This document shows positions 36,480-47,955 of a stretch of DNA of 64,000 nt, piece by piece (the first letter of the stretch is position 1; every line of letters starts with the position of its first letter). The DNA is from Isoetes taiwanensis. Lineage: Eukaryota; Streptophyta; Lycopodiopsida; Isoetales; Isoetaceae. The notes under the pieces are model-generated. The model worked only from the letters and a program-made list of their open reading frames with translations. It did no database searches and was not told the DNA's origin. The DNA lies in NCBI GenBank assembly GCA_021234155.1, contig JAJEKV010000210.1, positions 655,501 to 719,500 on the forward strand, written 5' to 3'. A program made the translations under genes and the position numbers.

Positions 36480-38677
36480 AAATAACGATTCCTGACCATC
36501 TCAAAAGCAGGACATCTTAACAAAGTATGGCTTTCATCTTCAATAATCAGTAACTGACAACATGCACATAATCTCGTTTCTCATGGCAATTGCGGCTGCT
36601 CCTATCTACTTGTCTCAATCCGTAGCTTGTGGGACCCTGTGCAAATTGATGCAATAACTACAAGCTTTTCATGGACAAGGAAGCAAGCAAATAAGCTTGT
36701 GGTCCTGGTGCCAAAGTGGGATTTATATGTGCATGATAATGACCAGTTTTAACCTGGGCTAAGGTAAATGCATTCCACATCTTCTGAGAAAAACGACTAT
36801 CGAGACATTGTTGCAAAGCTTAGGATCAGAATTAGCAAGCACCATGCAATGTTCCGATTGCACAGACCAGCGAGCAAACCATGCATTATAATTCTCTTTC
36901 CAACATCGTTTCAAACGCTGAGGAGATTCAGCCATGGCAAGCGCGAGAAGAGGGTACCTATCATCATCATCCATGTGATGCACCTTGCTGATATAGTGGA
37001 GATGGCGCTTCATGGCAGAATATTGAAGCGGCATAAAAACATGTCTCTTGTAAAAGAATAGCATAAAGCACCATAGTTTTGACTCCTAGTCTGTAAGTGA
37101 GAAAGGACTTTTGCACCTGTTCCAAGCTCCCCCAAGCACTAGTACTAATGGCAGGCCCCCATACTTCAGAACCATACAACAAAACATATTCTACCAAAGC
37201 CTGAAATAAGTGGACTTTCTGCGACCAATCATGAATCTCTACTCGAAAACAATTGTTTTGCATTGCATAAAGTGCTCTCCAGCCAGTAGTCACACGATTG
37301 GTAATACATTGTTCCCAAAGTGTGTTCTTCGAACTCTACACCAAGATGCTTGTATTTATTTACAACTTCAACTTCGTGGCTATCATAGTGCAAAGTTGGA
37401 ACAATATGCCGAGAAGATTGAACTACCAAGAGCTTGGTCTTTTGGAGATTAACACGCAGGCCTGTGTTCTCACAAAAACTGTATAGAGCATGTAAATGTT
37501 GTTGCATACTAGCAGCGGTATGTGCCATAAGCGAAACATCATTAACATACATAAGTTGCCTGATGATATAGTGTGCTAAATGTGGGCCTCCGCCACCATG
37601 GTGATCAAGCCATTCTTCCAATTGATCAATGTACAATCCAAAGAGTATAGGAGATACAGGGCAACCCTAGTAATTTGGGTACCCGATATTGGAAACCGAG
37701 CAAAGACCCTTTTATAAAGCTGATAAACTGCAGTTTGATGGTCTTGTGGAACTCCAAGTGCTTGCGAGCACTGCCAAAGAAGCTCACGAGGTACTATATC
37801 AAAGGCAGAAGTAAAATCCACAAAGCATATATAGAGGTATTGTTTCAAGCTTCGATTATGCTCAATAAGCATGCGCAATGTAAAAGCATGGTCTATCGTA
37901 GAATGGCCTGGATGAAAGCATGCATGTCCTATAGCACGTATACCAGTATGTTCTACCCATGATGTCAACCGCTTCTCAGTAATATTGGCTAGGAGCTTGG
38001 AAAATATGAAACTGACCATGAACATGCGATAATTCGAAGGGTCATTCTTATCACCTGCTTTGTGAATTGGTATGACCTTAATGATAGCCCAAGTTTTTGG
38101 CAATCCTTCTTGCAAAGCTTTATTTAAAAGAAACAAGTGATGATTGGAAGCAATAGCTTAACCCTCCCAAAAAAAAAAAAAAAGCAATTTTGCTTGCAAA
38201 CCTTGAAGATCAGGAGACTGGGCATTATGTAGATATCGCAGACCTTCTTTGATTTCCTCCTCTGTGAATTGAAGAATATTACCTACCAATGGAGGTATAT
38301 AATTAAGAATCCCAGGATGATCATATAATTGGACCAATCGCTCATCCCATTGTTATATAGGAATATGTCCAAGAGTAGGATGTGGTCCATGTAATATTTT
38401 GTAGAAGATCCGAGGCTCACATAGCAGCAATTCAAACATTTGTTTCTAATGCTTAGCAACAAAGCATGCCTTCTTGCATTACAGACTTATAAATCTTGAT
38501 GGCATTATGATGTGTATCTGGCTCAATGATCTTTTGCAAGTGTTTTCTAAGCTGCTTGCATTCTAAATCAAACCATGCATTTATAGGAAAGGGTTTTCTA
38601 CTAGCCTGAGTAGCACTAGAAGTGCATGTACCAAAGCAGGAGACAACAGAAGTAAGCAAAGCATCAGCAAATGCAAT
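36480..38677 (-). pseudogene. Reverse transcriptase and zinc finger of the second LINE
   Basis: Sense strand: NIAFADALLTSVVSCFGT at 38677, a damaged thumb region near 38160-38450, then an RT core from 38136 (VIPIHKAGDKNDPSNYRM, CFVDFTSAFDIVPRELLW), a frame change near 37640, and the active-site box reading QLMYVNDVSL where functional enzymes have YADD. Downstream are RVNLQKTKLLVVQ and, near 36570-36500, CACCQLLIIEDESHTLLRCP, a Cys-Cys-His-Cys zinc finger. The Ala and first Asp of the catalytic box are replaced by Val and Asn, so the enzyme is dead. Confidence 0.83.
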
Positions 38678-38680
38678 ATT

Positions 38681-39699
38681 ACGTTCTAGAATGGGACTCG
38701 CATGAAACCAACAAACCGTCCTTAGACTTGCTTCTCATTCATCTCAGCAGATTTTCTACAATGGTGGATAATGGGTAGTCGCACACATGCGAACTACCCA
38801 CAAAAAAATAAAGGGAAAATCCAATTATATCATTTGGACCCCAACAAAATACAATGCTAATAGAGATTGGGCTAGTGTACCTGCCGAAAGCTTATCACCG
38901 GGATTAAAAAACCCCGCCCTTTCGGGTTTTCGAGGAAAAACCCTAGTGATAAGCCTTCGGCAAGGGGCTTAGACAAACGTAAGGCATAAAAATCGCTCCC
39001 AAAACCCACGAATGGAGAAGTCGAAAACAGATGCCGCTCGTTAACCTGTACCTGCACATCACCAACAAAACAACAAGACAAAACAAACCTCCCGTGAGTG
39101 GAGGGCTGATTACGTAGCGTGCCGCAGCGATAAAAATACAAAAACAAAGAAGGGGGGGAGGGTGGGTTCAAAGAGAAATAGGTACTGCTGAGAGAAGAGG
39201 AAGCGCCGATGAGACGTCGATGCAGAAACACGCCTAAAATAGCGAACTCCCAACCAGAACGGGCATGCGCCGCCCGCATGCATGCAAAACCTGCATGCTC
39301 GTCCCATTCTAGAATGGCGATCCGATGTCTCGGATCGATGGGATTCTAGAATGGGACTCACATGAAACCAACAAACCGCCCGAATACCAAAGGACTTCCT
39401 TACAAACTAAGATCGAGGACGAAGGTCATAGGACGAAGGCTAAAGGCCGGAAAGGACAGCATGAAAGAACGCCAAATTGGCCAAACCAGGCAGGAAGAAG
39501 CTCCTCCCCTGCCTGGAAAACAATTCAAAGAGAAATAGGTACTGCTGAGAGAAGAGGAAGCGCCGATGAGACGTCGATGCAGAAACACGCCTAAAATAGC
39601 GAACTCCCAACCAGAACGAGCATGCGCCGCCCGCATGCATGCAAAACCTGCATGCTCGTCCCATTCTAGAATGGCGATCCGATGTCTCGGATCGATGGG
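38681..39699. mobile_element. 1-kb composite element inserted in the second LINE
   Basis: Flanked by a 3-bp duplication ATT (38678-38680, 39700-39702). Removing the element and one ATT joins LINE ORF2 in frame as QLFNNIAFADALLTS. It consists of two tandem units, 38681-39340 and about 39341-39699, which share a head (CTAGAATGGGACTCRCATGA) and a roughly 176-bp tail (39166-39342, 39524-39701) but differ in the middle. Each unit ends with a perfect hairpin CGATCCGA-TGTC-TCGGATCG followed by ATGGG and then ATT. TTCTAGAATGGGAC at the head recurs inverted in the tail. No coding sequence identified; unit 1 carries the ENE-like RNA at 38882-38962 and a second hairpin at about 38771-38797. Confidence 0.75.
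38882..38962 (-). ncRNA. U-tract stem-loop (ENE-like), second sequence type
   Basis: The lower helix is TGCCGAA-A-GCTTATCAC paired with GTGATAAGC-C-TTCGGCA (16 pairs, one mismatch). Sense-strand U loops are UUUUU and UUUUUU(AA); upper helix CCUCG with CGGGG, bulge AAAA, inner CCC-GAAA-GGG with a GNRA loop. Lower and upper helix sequences differ from the copies at 36.3 and 60.2 kb, yet the pairing plan, AAAA bulge, tetraloop and U tracts are the same. Confidence 0.7.
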
Positions 39700-40079
39700 A
39701 TTGTTGAAGAGCTGGGTAATCCAAAATACTTCAAGTGCAGGAGCTAAAGTCTGTACATATTCAAAAGATCTAGAATAGGCTACTTTAATGACAAATAAAG
39801 TGGATAATGATTAGAATTTATCTCCTCTCTATGCCTTGTGCCAATTTGAAATTCCAAAATGAGATCCAAGGCTTGCACGGGAAATGGCATAATCAACAAC
39901 ACTAGTACCACCTCCCTGCCTATCCTGTCTGCATGTAACACCTTTAGAGTGTGGCCATTGCTCTAAGCCATTACAAATTACCATCCCGAAGACTTCACAC
40001 AATTGAATGATTCCCTTCCAAATGTTGAGACGGGTTTGTTAGCATCAGACGATGGACGTGGCAAAATTGTATCATTAGT

Positions 40080-41700
40080 CACTACAAAAACGTTGCCCTG
40101 TTACGACGTCTATTACGACGTCCAGACGTCGTTTGAACGTCGATGAACGACGACAAAAAGTCGATAAACGACGCGGCCGGGCGGCCAGTGCGGCGTCGGC
40201 GAGCGGGTTGCTGACGTGGCAGCCACGCGGCCGGGCGGCCAGCGTGGCGTCGGCGAGCGGGTTGCTGACGTGGCAGCTACGTGTTTGACATCGTTCAACG
40301 ACGTCACGTACACGTGGCAGCCACGCGGCCAGGCGGCCAGCGCGGCATTGCCAGCGCCGTTGCTGATGTGGCAGCCACGTACATGTCGTCGTTTAACGAC
40401 GTCGTACAAGACCGCCACGTAAGCAACGTCGTTTAACGACGTTGCTTACGTGTATTAAATTTTTTTTTTTTAATTTTTTTTTTTTAAAATTGAAAAAAAT
40501 AATAATAATACATTTATTATGAATGAAGTTAATACATTTAATATTAAAGCCTATAAAATGAATTTAACCAATAAAGAAATATAAGATTTTAACGTCATTA
40601 AATGATGTCGCTTAAATATATTAAAAAAATACAAAAATAAATGAAGCCCCAATTTTTTTAGCCAAATACATTAATCAATAAATTAAGCTAAATACATTAA
40701 TCAATACATTAAGCATATTGAAAATTAAATGCTTACCTGGAAATGCTGGGAATGCTTACCTGCACAAACAACGCATTTTGTTAGGAGTGTACATGCAAAA
40801 CAATAAATTCAATGATTAGTAAAATATTAGTATAAATAAACAACTTAAAGGAAAAACAAATATGGAAAAGCAATTGGGGGGTGGTTTCAATGACGTCCCC
40901 TTCTTGGATAACAATTTAATCTAAATAAAGCATTAGTATTTTATTAGCTTATTGAAAAATTTAAATCCTTACCTGGAAGAGGTACCAAGTTGTTTTGCAA
41001 GAACAACACATTTTGCTAGGAGTGTACATGCAAAACAAAAAATTCAATGATTAGAAAGAAATAGTATAAAAAAACTAATAAGAGGAAATTTTGGAAAGAA
41101 GAAGGGTCTCGATCTTTTTAACGACGCCTTCTTAGATGGGAAAAAAAATTAGAAGAAGAATGGAAGAATTCAAGAAGAAAAGGCTAAGAAGAAGAGGAGG
41201 AACCCGAAAATGGGGAGGAAGAATACGATGAAGATGAAGCGCAAGAGGAGGATTAAGAGTAAGAATTTGAATAAGAGGAGGAAGAAGTAGTATAAGAGGA
41301 GGAAGAATCGAAGAAGAAGATGACAAAGGGAATGGAAGAATATGTAAGGAAGAAGGATGCAAGAATGGAAGAAGAAGAATGAAGGTTGAAGGAAGAACAA
41401 ACAACAAATACAAAAAAGCCCTAAATCTACCCAAAAACAAGTTTAGATTCAAAAACGAAGTTGGTTGATCCGCACATACCTTATGAAGCTTGTCTTACAC
41501 TTAGAATAGACCCCAAAGTAGATCCGCACATTTAAAAATCGCCTCCAAAAACGCCTCCATAAGCTTTGTTTGCTCGAAATAAGCCGCTGGATTACCGCTG
41601 GGATTTAAAATCAGGTGTCGCCGCTTAACGACGTCACGACGTCGTTAAACGATGACATAAAACGTTGTTGAACGACGTTTATAACGACGCTTTCTTTTTA

Positions 41701-41740
<40 letters not shown>

Positions 41741-44700
41741 ATAGTATAGAATGCATGTACACTTGATACATGGGTTTATTTAACTGGATAGGGGTCTATT
41801 TGACTTGTTACACCCGTTAATGTTATGAAATATACCACCATGAGAATGTTCAATGTTTTGTGGTACATCCGTTGAGCTATGAGGTATATAATACGATGAT
41901 GATAATACGATGAGGTATATAATACGATGATCCGTTTTGGGGCTCGCCTCCTGGGATTCGGACTCTCCCCTCTAATGAGGAGGCCTTGCAAGGTCCCCGC
42001 CTTGTTTGACTTGGGCAAGTGTGCCGGCTTTCCACCCAACAACAAAAGCCGCCCGGACCGTTCTAATGCAAACTATTTGATCTAAATTTTATCCAAAATT
42101 TTTGAAAGTTGGCCTTTGTATGTTGGCGATGACTTAGGAAGCTAGGCCGACAAAAACTCAGAATTTAAGTCCGCATTTATGCATTAATTACGAATTTACT
42201 AATGTCTTGCTACCGCAAAAGCGCCCTTGACTTCTAACCGCCACAACGGAGGAGCATGGTCCAAACTCCATTCCGCCGGGCCCCTTGCTTCGCCCGGCGT
42301 TCTCAATCTGCATGTGATCGGCCACGTCCCAAGTGCAAAAGACCAAAACTCATCACCCAAAACGCCAAACCCCGCTAGAACCCGGCAACTCATAGGGTTT
42401 ACGTTTGGAGGCTCTATCCTTGTCCGATTCAACTAGGACCTTGGCAGGGGTCTTGACGTGAGGGGGTGTTGACGCCAGAGCACGGACCCTAAAACCACCT
42501 GGAAGCAAATTTTGCCCCAAAAGTCCTCTCCCGAAGACCTTCGGCGACGGACGGGCAACTTCCCCTCTCCTGAATCGTGATTTGTCCCCGCCAATGGACT
42601 CGAACGCCGACATTGCCCTAGGGACCAAGTTTTGTGGCCGAAGCCCACCCCTTCTCGAAGAAGCCAAACTATCTCATGTGCAACACACTTTCGTAGTCAA
42701 TTGGCCTAGGAGGTGGTCAGCCGAAAATCGCAATGTAGGGCTAAGTGTTTCTTTCTTTTGTAAACCGACCGCGGTAACTTGGTCCCTAAGGTAATTTTGG
42801 CATTTCAGACGATGTGGCAAAAGTCGAATCGCCATTTCGAACCTCCATGAATGTCCGAACGACAAAACACTTTGGTTTCTACAATCGCCGCTCGCTAGAC
42901 GCTTCGCGATTTGATATGTTCTCCGGGACGGATGTTGGATTTTTTTGGACCTTCTCGAACCGGGTTCCTTGAACAAAGGATTCAACGGCCGGATAGATGA
43001 ACCGAGATCCGGGAGTGTGGTCTTTAGCGTGACGCCCCTCCCGCGGAGCCGCCGTGAAAGCCGCCTCCGAAGCTTTTTGGGGCTCGCCTCCCGGGTTGGA
43101 CTCTCCCCTCTAATGAGGAGGCCTTGCAAGGTCCCGGCCTTGTTTGACTTGGGCAAGTGTGCCCATTACCGCCTCGGACCGCTCTAATGCAAACTATTTG
43201 ATCTAAACCTTATCCAAAATTTTTGAAAGTTGGCCTGTGGTTGGCGATGACTTAGGAAGCTAGCCGACAAAAAATCAGAATTTAAGTCCGCATTTCATGC
43301 ATTAATTACTTAATTTACTTAATGTCTTGCACGCAAAAGCGCCCCTTGACTTCTAACCGCCACAACGGGAGGAGTACGTGTCTAAACTCCATTCCGCCGG
43401 TTCCCTTGCTTCGCGTTCTTCAATCGCATGTGATCGGCCACGCCCCAAGTGCAAAAGACCAAAACTCGGCACCCAAAACGCAAAACCCCCGCTAGAACCC
43501 CGGCAACTCATAGGGTTTACGCTTTTGAGGCTCTATCCTTGTCGATTCGACTAGGACCTTGCGCCGTGTCTTGATGTAGAGGGGGTGTTGACGCCGAGCA
43601 CGGACCCTAAAACCACCCGAAGCGTTTTGCCCCAAAAGTCCTCTTCCGAGAAGGCCTTGGCGACGACCGTGCAACTTCCCTCTCGGAAACCGCGGATCTC
43701 GCCAATGGACTCAAAACGCCGACATTGACCTAGGGACCAAGTTTTGTGGCCAGAAGCCCACCACTTCTCGAAGAAGCGCCAAACTATCTCATGTGCAACA
43801 CATTCGTAGTCAATTGGCATAGGAGGTGGCTGCTGAATACTGCAATGTAGGGCGTAAGTGTTTCTTTCTTTTGTAAAACTGACCGTGTAACTCTGTCCCT
43901 AGGGTAATTTTGGCATTCCGGACGATGTGGCAAAGTCGAATCGCCATTTCGGAGCCTCCGCAATGTCCGAACGACAAAACACTTTGGTTTCTATACTATC
44001 GCCCGCAGGACGCTTCGCGGTTTGATATGTTCTCCTGGACGGATGTTGGATTTTTTTGGACCTTCTCGAACCAGGTTCCTTGAACAAAGGATTCAATGGT
44101 CGGATAGGGGAACCGAGATCCGGGAGTGTGGTCTTTAGCGCACGCCCCGCTGAGCCGCCAGAAAGGTCGCCTCGGGGAAGCTTTTTTGGGGCTCGCCTCC
44201 CGGGTTTGGACTCTCCCCTCTAATGAGGAGGCCTTGCAAGGTCCCTGGCCTTGTTTGACTTGGGCAAGTGCGAAGCTCGGCCGCCCAACAACAGTCTGCC
44301 CTGACCGCTCTAATGCAAACTATTTGATCTAAACCTTATCCAAAAATTTTGAAAGTTGGCCTGTATGTTGGCTTATGACTTAGAAGCTAGCCGACAAAAA
44401 ATCAGAATTTAAGTTCGTACTATGCATTAATTACTTAATTTATTTAATGTCTTGCTATCGCAAAAGCGCCCTTTGACTTCTAATTGCCACAACGGGAGGA
44501 GTACAGTCCAAACTCCATTCCGCTGGGTTCCCTTGCTTCGCTTCAACGCGCATGTGATCGCCACGCCCCAAGTGCAAAAGACCAAAACTCTCGGACCCAA
44601 AACGCAAAACCCGGCTAGAACCCGGCAACTCATAGGGTTTACGTTTGGAGGCTCTATCCTTGTCGATTCGACTGGACCTTGTGCCGTGGTCTTGACGTAA

Positions 44701-46758
44701 GGGGGGTGTTGATGCCGTGAGCACGGACCCTAAAACCATCCGTAAGCAGCTTGCCCCAAAAGTCCTCTCCAAGGCCCCGGGCGACGAATCGGGCAACTTC
44801 CCCCTCCGGAACCGTGATCCGTCTCGCCAATGGACTCGTAACGCCGACATTGCCCTAGGGACCAAGTTTTGTGGCCGTAAGCCCACCCCTTTCGAAGAAG
44901 CGCCAAACTATCTCGTGCAACACACTCGTAGTCAATTGGCCTAAGAGGTGGTCTGCCAATATTGCAATGTAGGGCGAAGTGTTTCTTTCTTTTGCAAAAC
45001 CGACGTGTAACTTGGTCCCTAGGGTAATTTTGGCATTCGGACGATGTGGCTAAGTCGATCGCCATTTCGGAGCCTCCTCCGCAATGTCCGAACGACAAAA
45101 CACTTTGGTTTCTACACCGCCGCTCGCAGACGCCACGGGTTTGATATGTTCTCCGGGACGGATGTTGGATTTTTGGACCTTCTCGAACCAGGTTCCTTGA
45201 ACAAAGGATTCAACGGCCGGATAGGGGAACCGGAGATCCCGGGAGTGTGGTCTTTAGCGCACGCCCGGAGCGGCCGCCAGAAAGGTCGCCTCGGGAAGCT
45301 TTTTGGGGCTCGGCCTCCCTCGGGTTCTGGACTCTCCCCCTAATGAGGAGGCCTTGCAAGGTCTTGGCCTTGTTTGACTTGGGCAAGTGTGCTGGCCGGT
45401 ACTGCCCAACAACAGCCGCCCGGACCGCTCTAATGCAAACTATTTGATCTAAACCTTATCCAAAATTTTTGAAAGTTGGCCTCAGATGTTGGCGATGACT
45501 TAGGAAGCTAGCCGACAAAAAATCAGAATTTAAGTCCGTACTATGCATTAATTACGAATTTACTTAATGTCTTGCTACCGCAAAAGCTGCCCTTTGACTT
45601 CTAACCGCCACAACGGAGGAGTACAGGTCCAAACTCCATTCCGTCGGCTCCCCTTGCTTCGCGTTCTCAATCAGATGTGATCGGGCCCACCCAAAACGCA
45701 AACCCCGCTAGAACCCTCGCAACTCATAGGGTTTACGCCGGAGGCTCTATCCTTGTCGATTCGACTAGGACCCTTGCCGTGTCTTGATGTAGAGGGGGTG
45801 TTGAGCCGCAGCATGCACCCTAAAACCACTCGGAAGCAGCTTGCCCCAAAAGTCCTCTCCCGAAGGCCTTGGCAACGGACGGGCAACTTCCCCTCTCCGG
45901 AACCGTGATTCGGCTCTGCCAATGGACTCAGGACGTCGACATTGCCCTATGAACCAAGTTTCGTGGCAAAAGAAGGCCACCCCTTCTCGAAGAAACGCCA
46001 AACTATCTCATGTCCAACACACTCGTAGTCAATTGGCCTAGGAGGTGGCTGATGAATACTGCAATGTAGGGCGTAAGTGTGTCGTTTTTTTGCAAAATTG
46101 ACTGTGTAACTTGGTCCCTAGAGTAATTTTGGCTTTCCAAACAATAAGCGACGTCAGTATTAATTTTTTTTTTTTGTTTCTCTCCCAAAAAAAAAATAAA
46201 ATAAAATAATATATATGAGTGACGTCGTTAAACGACGTTGCTTACGTGGCGCTCTCACCGACAATAGCGCATGCCAGACGATGCCGCCACGCCGGGCAAA
46301 ACCGGCCGCCACGCCGATTTTCTGCCGCCGCTTAACGACGTAATGTGGCAAGACACTTTGGCGCGTAGCACCGCATGTCGCGAAGCCAATGGGTCGACCG
46401 GGTCACGCCAAATTTTTAGTCGCCGCTCAACGACGCCATGTCGACGTGGCAAAAACACTGGCATGCGCTACCGCATGTCGCCAGCCACGCAGCCGGATGC
46501 GCCACGCCAGATCCACGAGACGACGTTAAACGACGTTTTGTGCACGTGGCACGACACGACGCCACGCCGGGCCAGAGCGCCAAAGACCATGCCACGCAGC
46601 ATGGTGGACACGCCGGGCCGCTTGGTGGCGTCGTTGAACGACGCCCGATGACGTTGAATGACGCCACAGCCGCCAACGACGTTGTCGTCGTTCCTCGACG
46701 ATTTGACGTCGTTCAACGACCTCTAGACGTCGTTGAAGGTCGACTATCCCTTGTAGTG
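40080..46758. mobile_element. Second CACTA transposon, non-autonomous, with tandem array
   Basis: Begins CACTACAA at 40080 and ends TTGTAGTG at 46758, flanked by 3-bp duplication AGT (40077-40079, 46759-46761). Removing it and one AGT gives LINE endonuclease frame MSTNDTILPRPSSDANKP. Both ends are rich in ACGTCGTT/AACGACGT motifs (40.09-40.45, 41.63-41.70, 46.16-46.75 kb), typical dense subterminal repeats. No transposase. The interior holds AT-rich DNA (40.45-41.6 kb), a purine-rich AAGAAG stretch at 41.14-41.40 kb, a 35-nt poly(A) at 41702-41736, and a 1.1-kb tandem array. Confidence 0.88.
41935..46140 (+). repeat. Tandem array, about 3.75 copies of a 1.11-1.14-kb unit
   Basis: The anchor phrase taatgaggaggccttgcaag occurs at about 41973, 43109, 44221 and 45341, giving periods near 1136, 1112 and 1120. 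Units start near 41935, 43076, 44186 and 45305; the last is cut at about 46140. Copies differ mostly by 1-4-base gaps rather than substitutions. Open frames in the copies are in different states in each and have no family similarity, so I treat the array as non-coding. Confidence 0.85.
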
Positions 46759-46761
46759 AGT

Positions 46762-47494
46762 AGACATCTATAAAGGGTCACGGGCATCCTCAAGTATAAG
46801 CTGAGCAACTTACATTGCAACAGTACGAGCATTGAAGTCACCAAGAAGAATAGCATGCCCCAACTATTTGATTTGAGCAATGTCATCATAAAGATTACCA
46901 TAAGGATCATTGCGATCTACATCATATTCATCATCAAAAGGCGATGATGTAGGTGGAAAGTAACAGGCAGCAATAAAAGTGGCACTACCATTGTTGCAGT
47001 AGAGTTTGATCCACATGTAGCAGTTATATCTATCAGCTTTACGAAGCGTGATATATGGAGCAAGGGCATCCTTGAAGTAGCAAGCAATCCCGCCACAACC
47101 TCGTTGCCCATGACATTCATTAAGTAATGAAAAGTAATGATAGTGTGAAATGAGATAGCCTTTTGGCAGAATACTCCCATATTTCCATGAGCAGAAGGAT
47201 ATCCATATCTTTTGCAAGGGGATTCAGGGCATCATCTTTACGCCAGGGAAAACCTTGATAATTTCAAGACACCAACCAAAGGCACATTTCCTAGGAAGAT
47301 ACATTTAAAGTATGAGCCGTGTGAACTGAAGAGGCAACAACATCAGCAGCAGTAGCAGCAGATATACCATTAGCAACATCATGAGAGGGTGGGTCTTGCA
47401 TGAGAAGATGTGGTGGGTGTAGAGAATGGAACAACAGGATGCTGTCTCTATCTAGCTTAAGGGTCTTGATGTTAACTCTAATGGTCTTAGCCAT
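46762..47494 (-). pseudogene. Endonuclease domain of the second LINE
   Basis: From ATG at 47494 the sense strand reads MAKTIRVNIKTLKL, a stop near 47290, then NYQGFPWRKDDALNPLAKDM, LLLMEIWEY (catalytic Glu type), RGCGGIACYFKDALAPYI, YMWIKL, AACYFPPTSSP, DRNDPY and HAILLGDFNAR, the Asp-Asn motif of exonuclease-endonuclease-phosphatase domains. Three stops interrupt it. The domain continues across the CACTA insert at 40076-39703 (PRPSSDANKPVSTFGRE, later SFEYVQTLAPALEVFW). Confidence 0.82.
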
Positions 47495-47559
47495 TAATAT
47501 TATCTAACATGATTAAAGCTTAAATTTAATTAAGGATTATAATTCAAACATAAACAATG

Positions 47560-47645
47560 CTCGCCCTTAGTAGTTGGTAAGGGAGGTTTGGAAGCGAGGT
47601 TTATCCCTATGGGTGGAAGGTTCGATTCCTGCTACTGTCAACTAG
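47560..47645 (+). mobile_element. tRNA-derived SINE head candidate
   Basis: TAGTTGGTAAGGG (47571-47583) fits an A box and GGTTCGATTCC (47619-47629) is a perfect pol III B box 36 bp downstream. Acceptor arms do not pair well, so this is not a tRNA gene. A body of tandem 47-bp units follows. Confidence 0.5.
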
Positions 47646-47659
47646 ATTACTTCATATGA

Positions 47660-47850
47660 AGGGGATCTGCGACGTTCTTGCAAGAGCCTTTGGCGCAGAG
47701 TGACTAGGGGATCTGCGACATTCTTGCAAGAGCCTTTGGCGTAGAGTGACTCGGGTGGGTCCATTTTTGGCGAATTTATAACCTTTTTGGGAAATTGCAA
47801 AAGGGGTCTACAACAGTTGCAGGGGCCTCTGGCGTGGAGTGACCTGGATC
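47660..47850 (+). repeat. 47-bp repeats next to the SINE head
   Basis: Units at about 47661-47707 and 47708-47754 (ggggatctgcgac.ttcttg...) are nearly identical; a diverged third lies at about 47804-47850. All end ggcg-agagtgac. They may be the body of the SINE-like element. Confidence 0.75.
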
Positions 47851-47955
47851 ACTATGTTTGACCTAAATTGACATATTTTTAATCAAAATCTCAACTTATC
47901 ATATTAATAATAGAATTTTAGTACATGTGATATCAAAAATTTATACAAAAAAATT

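Larger units (their letters stand above)
36146..47520 (-). mobile_element. Second LINE retrotransposon (endonuclease, RT, zinc finger), twice interrupted
   Basis: Sense order: endonuclease at 47494-46762, continuing at 40076-39703 and 38677, reverse transcriptase at 38136-37229, C-terminal zinc finger near 36570-36500, 3' UTR with a structured RNA, and a terminal patch of GAATA/TATTC-like sequence near 36178-36206 instead of a long poly(A). Two inserts are proved by restored frames: CACTA at 40080-46758 and a 1-kb element at 38681-39699. Fragments of the same or a related family are at 60070-60330 and 62040-62326. Outer ends are approximate because no target duplication was found. Confidence 0.8.

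Noticed and set aside
39190-39235. Hammerhead ribozyme (CGATGAGACGTC...GAAAC)
   Set aside because: The CUGAUGA core has a substitution and no proper stem II or stem III could be paired.
38681-39699. Helitron identity for the 1-kb element
   Set aside because: A hairpin precedes CTAG at the internal junction, but the outer end lacks CTRR, the insertion is flanked by an ATT duplication and the LINE frame is restored only if ATT is treated as a target duplication.
41702-41736. 35-nt poly(A) as a retroposon tail
   Set aside because: Upstream sequence is CACTA subterminal repeat DNA, not a transcript 3' end, and no target duplication was found.
41940-46140. Many overlapping open frames on both strands in the 1.1-kb repeats
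   Set aside because: The frames are not preserved between copies, have no family similarity and are broken by different gaps in each unit.
41935-46140. CRISPR-like or rDNA-like array
   Set aside because: Units are over 1 kb with no spacer-repeat pattern and no rRNA sequence.
47560-47645. A functional tRNA gene
   Set aside because: A and B boxes are present but the acceptor stem does not pair and no anticodon arm is convincing.
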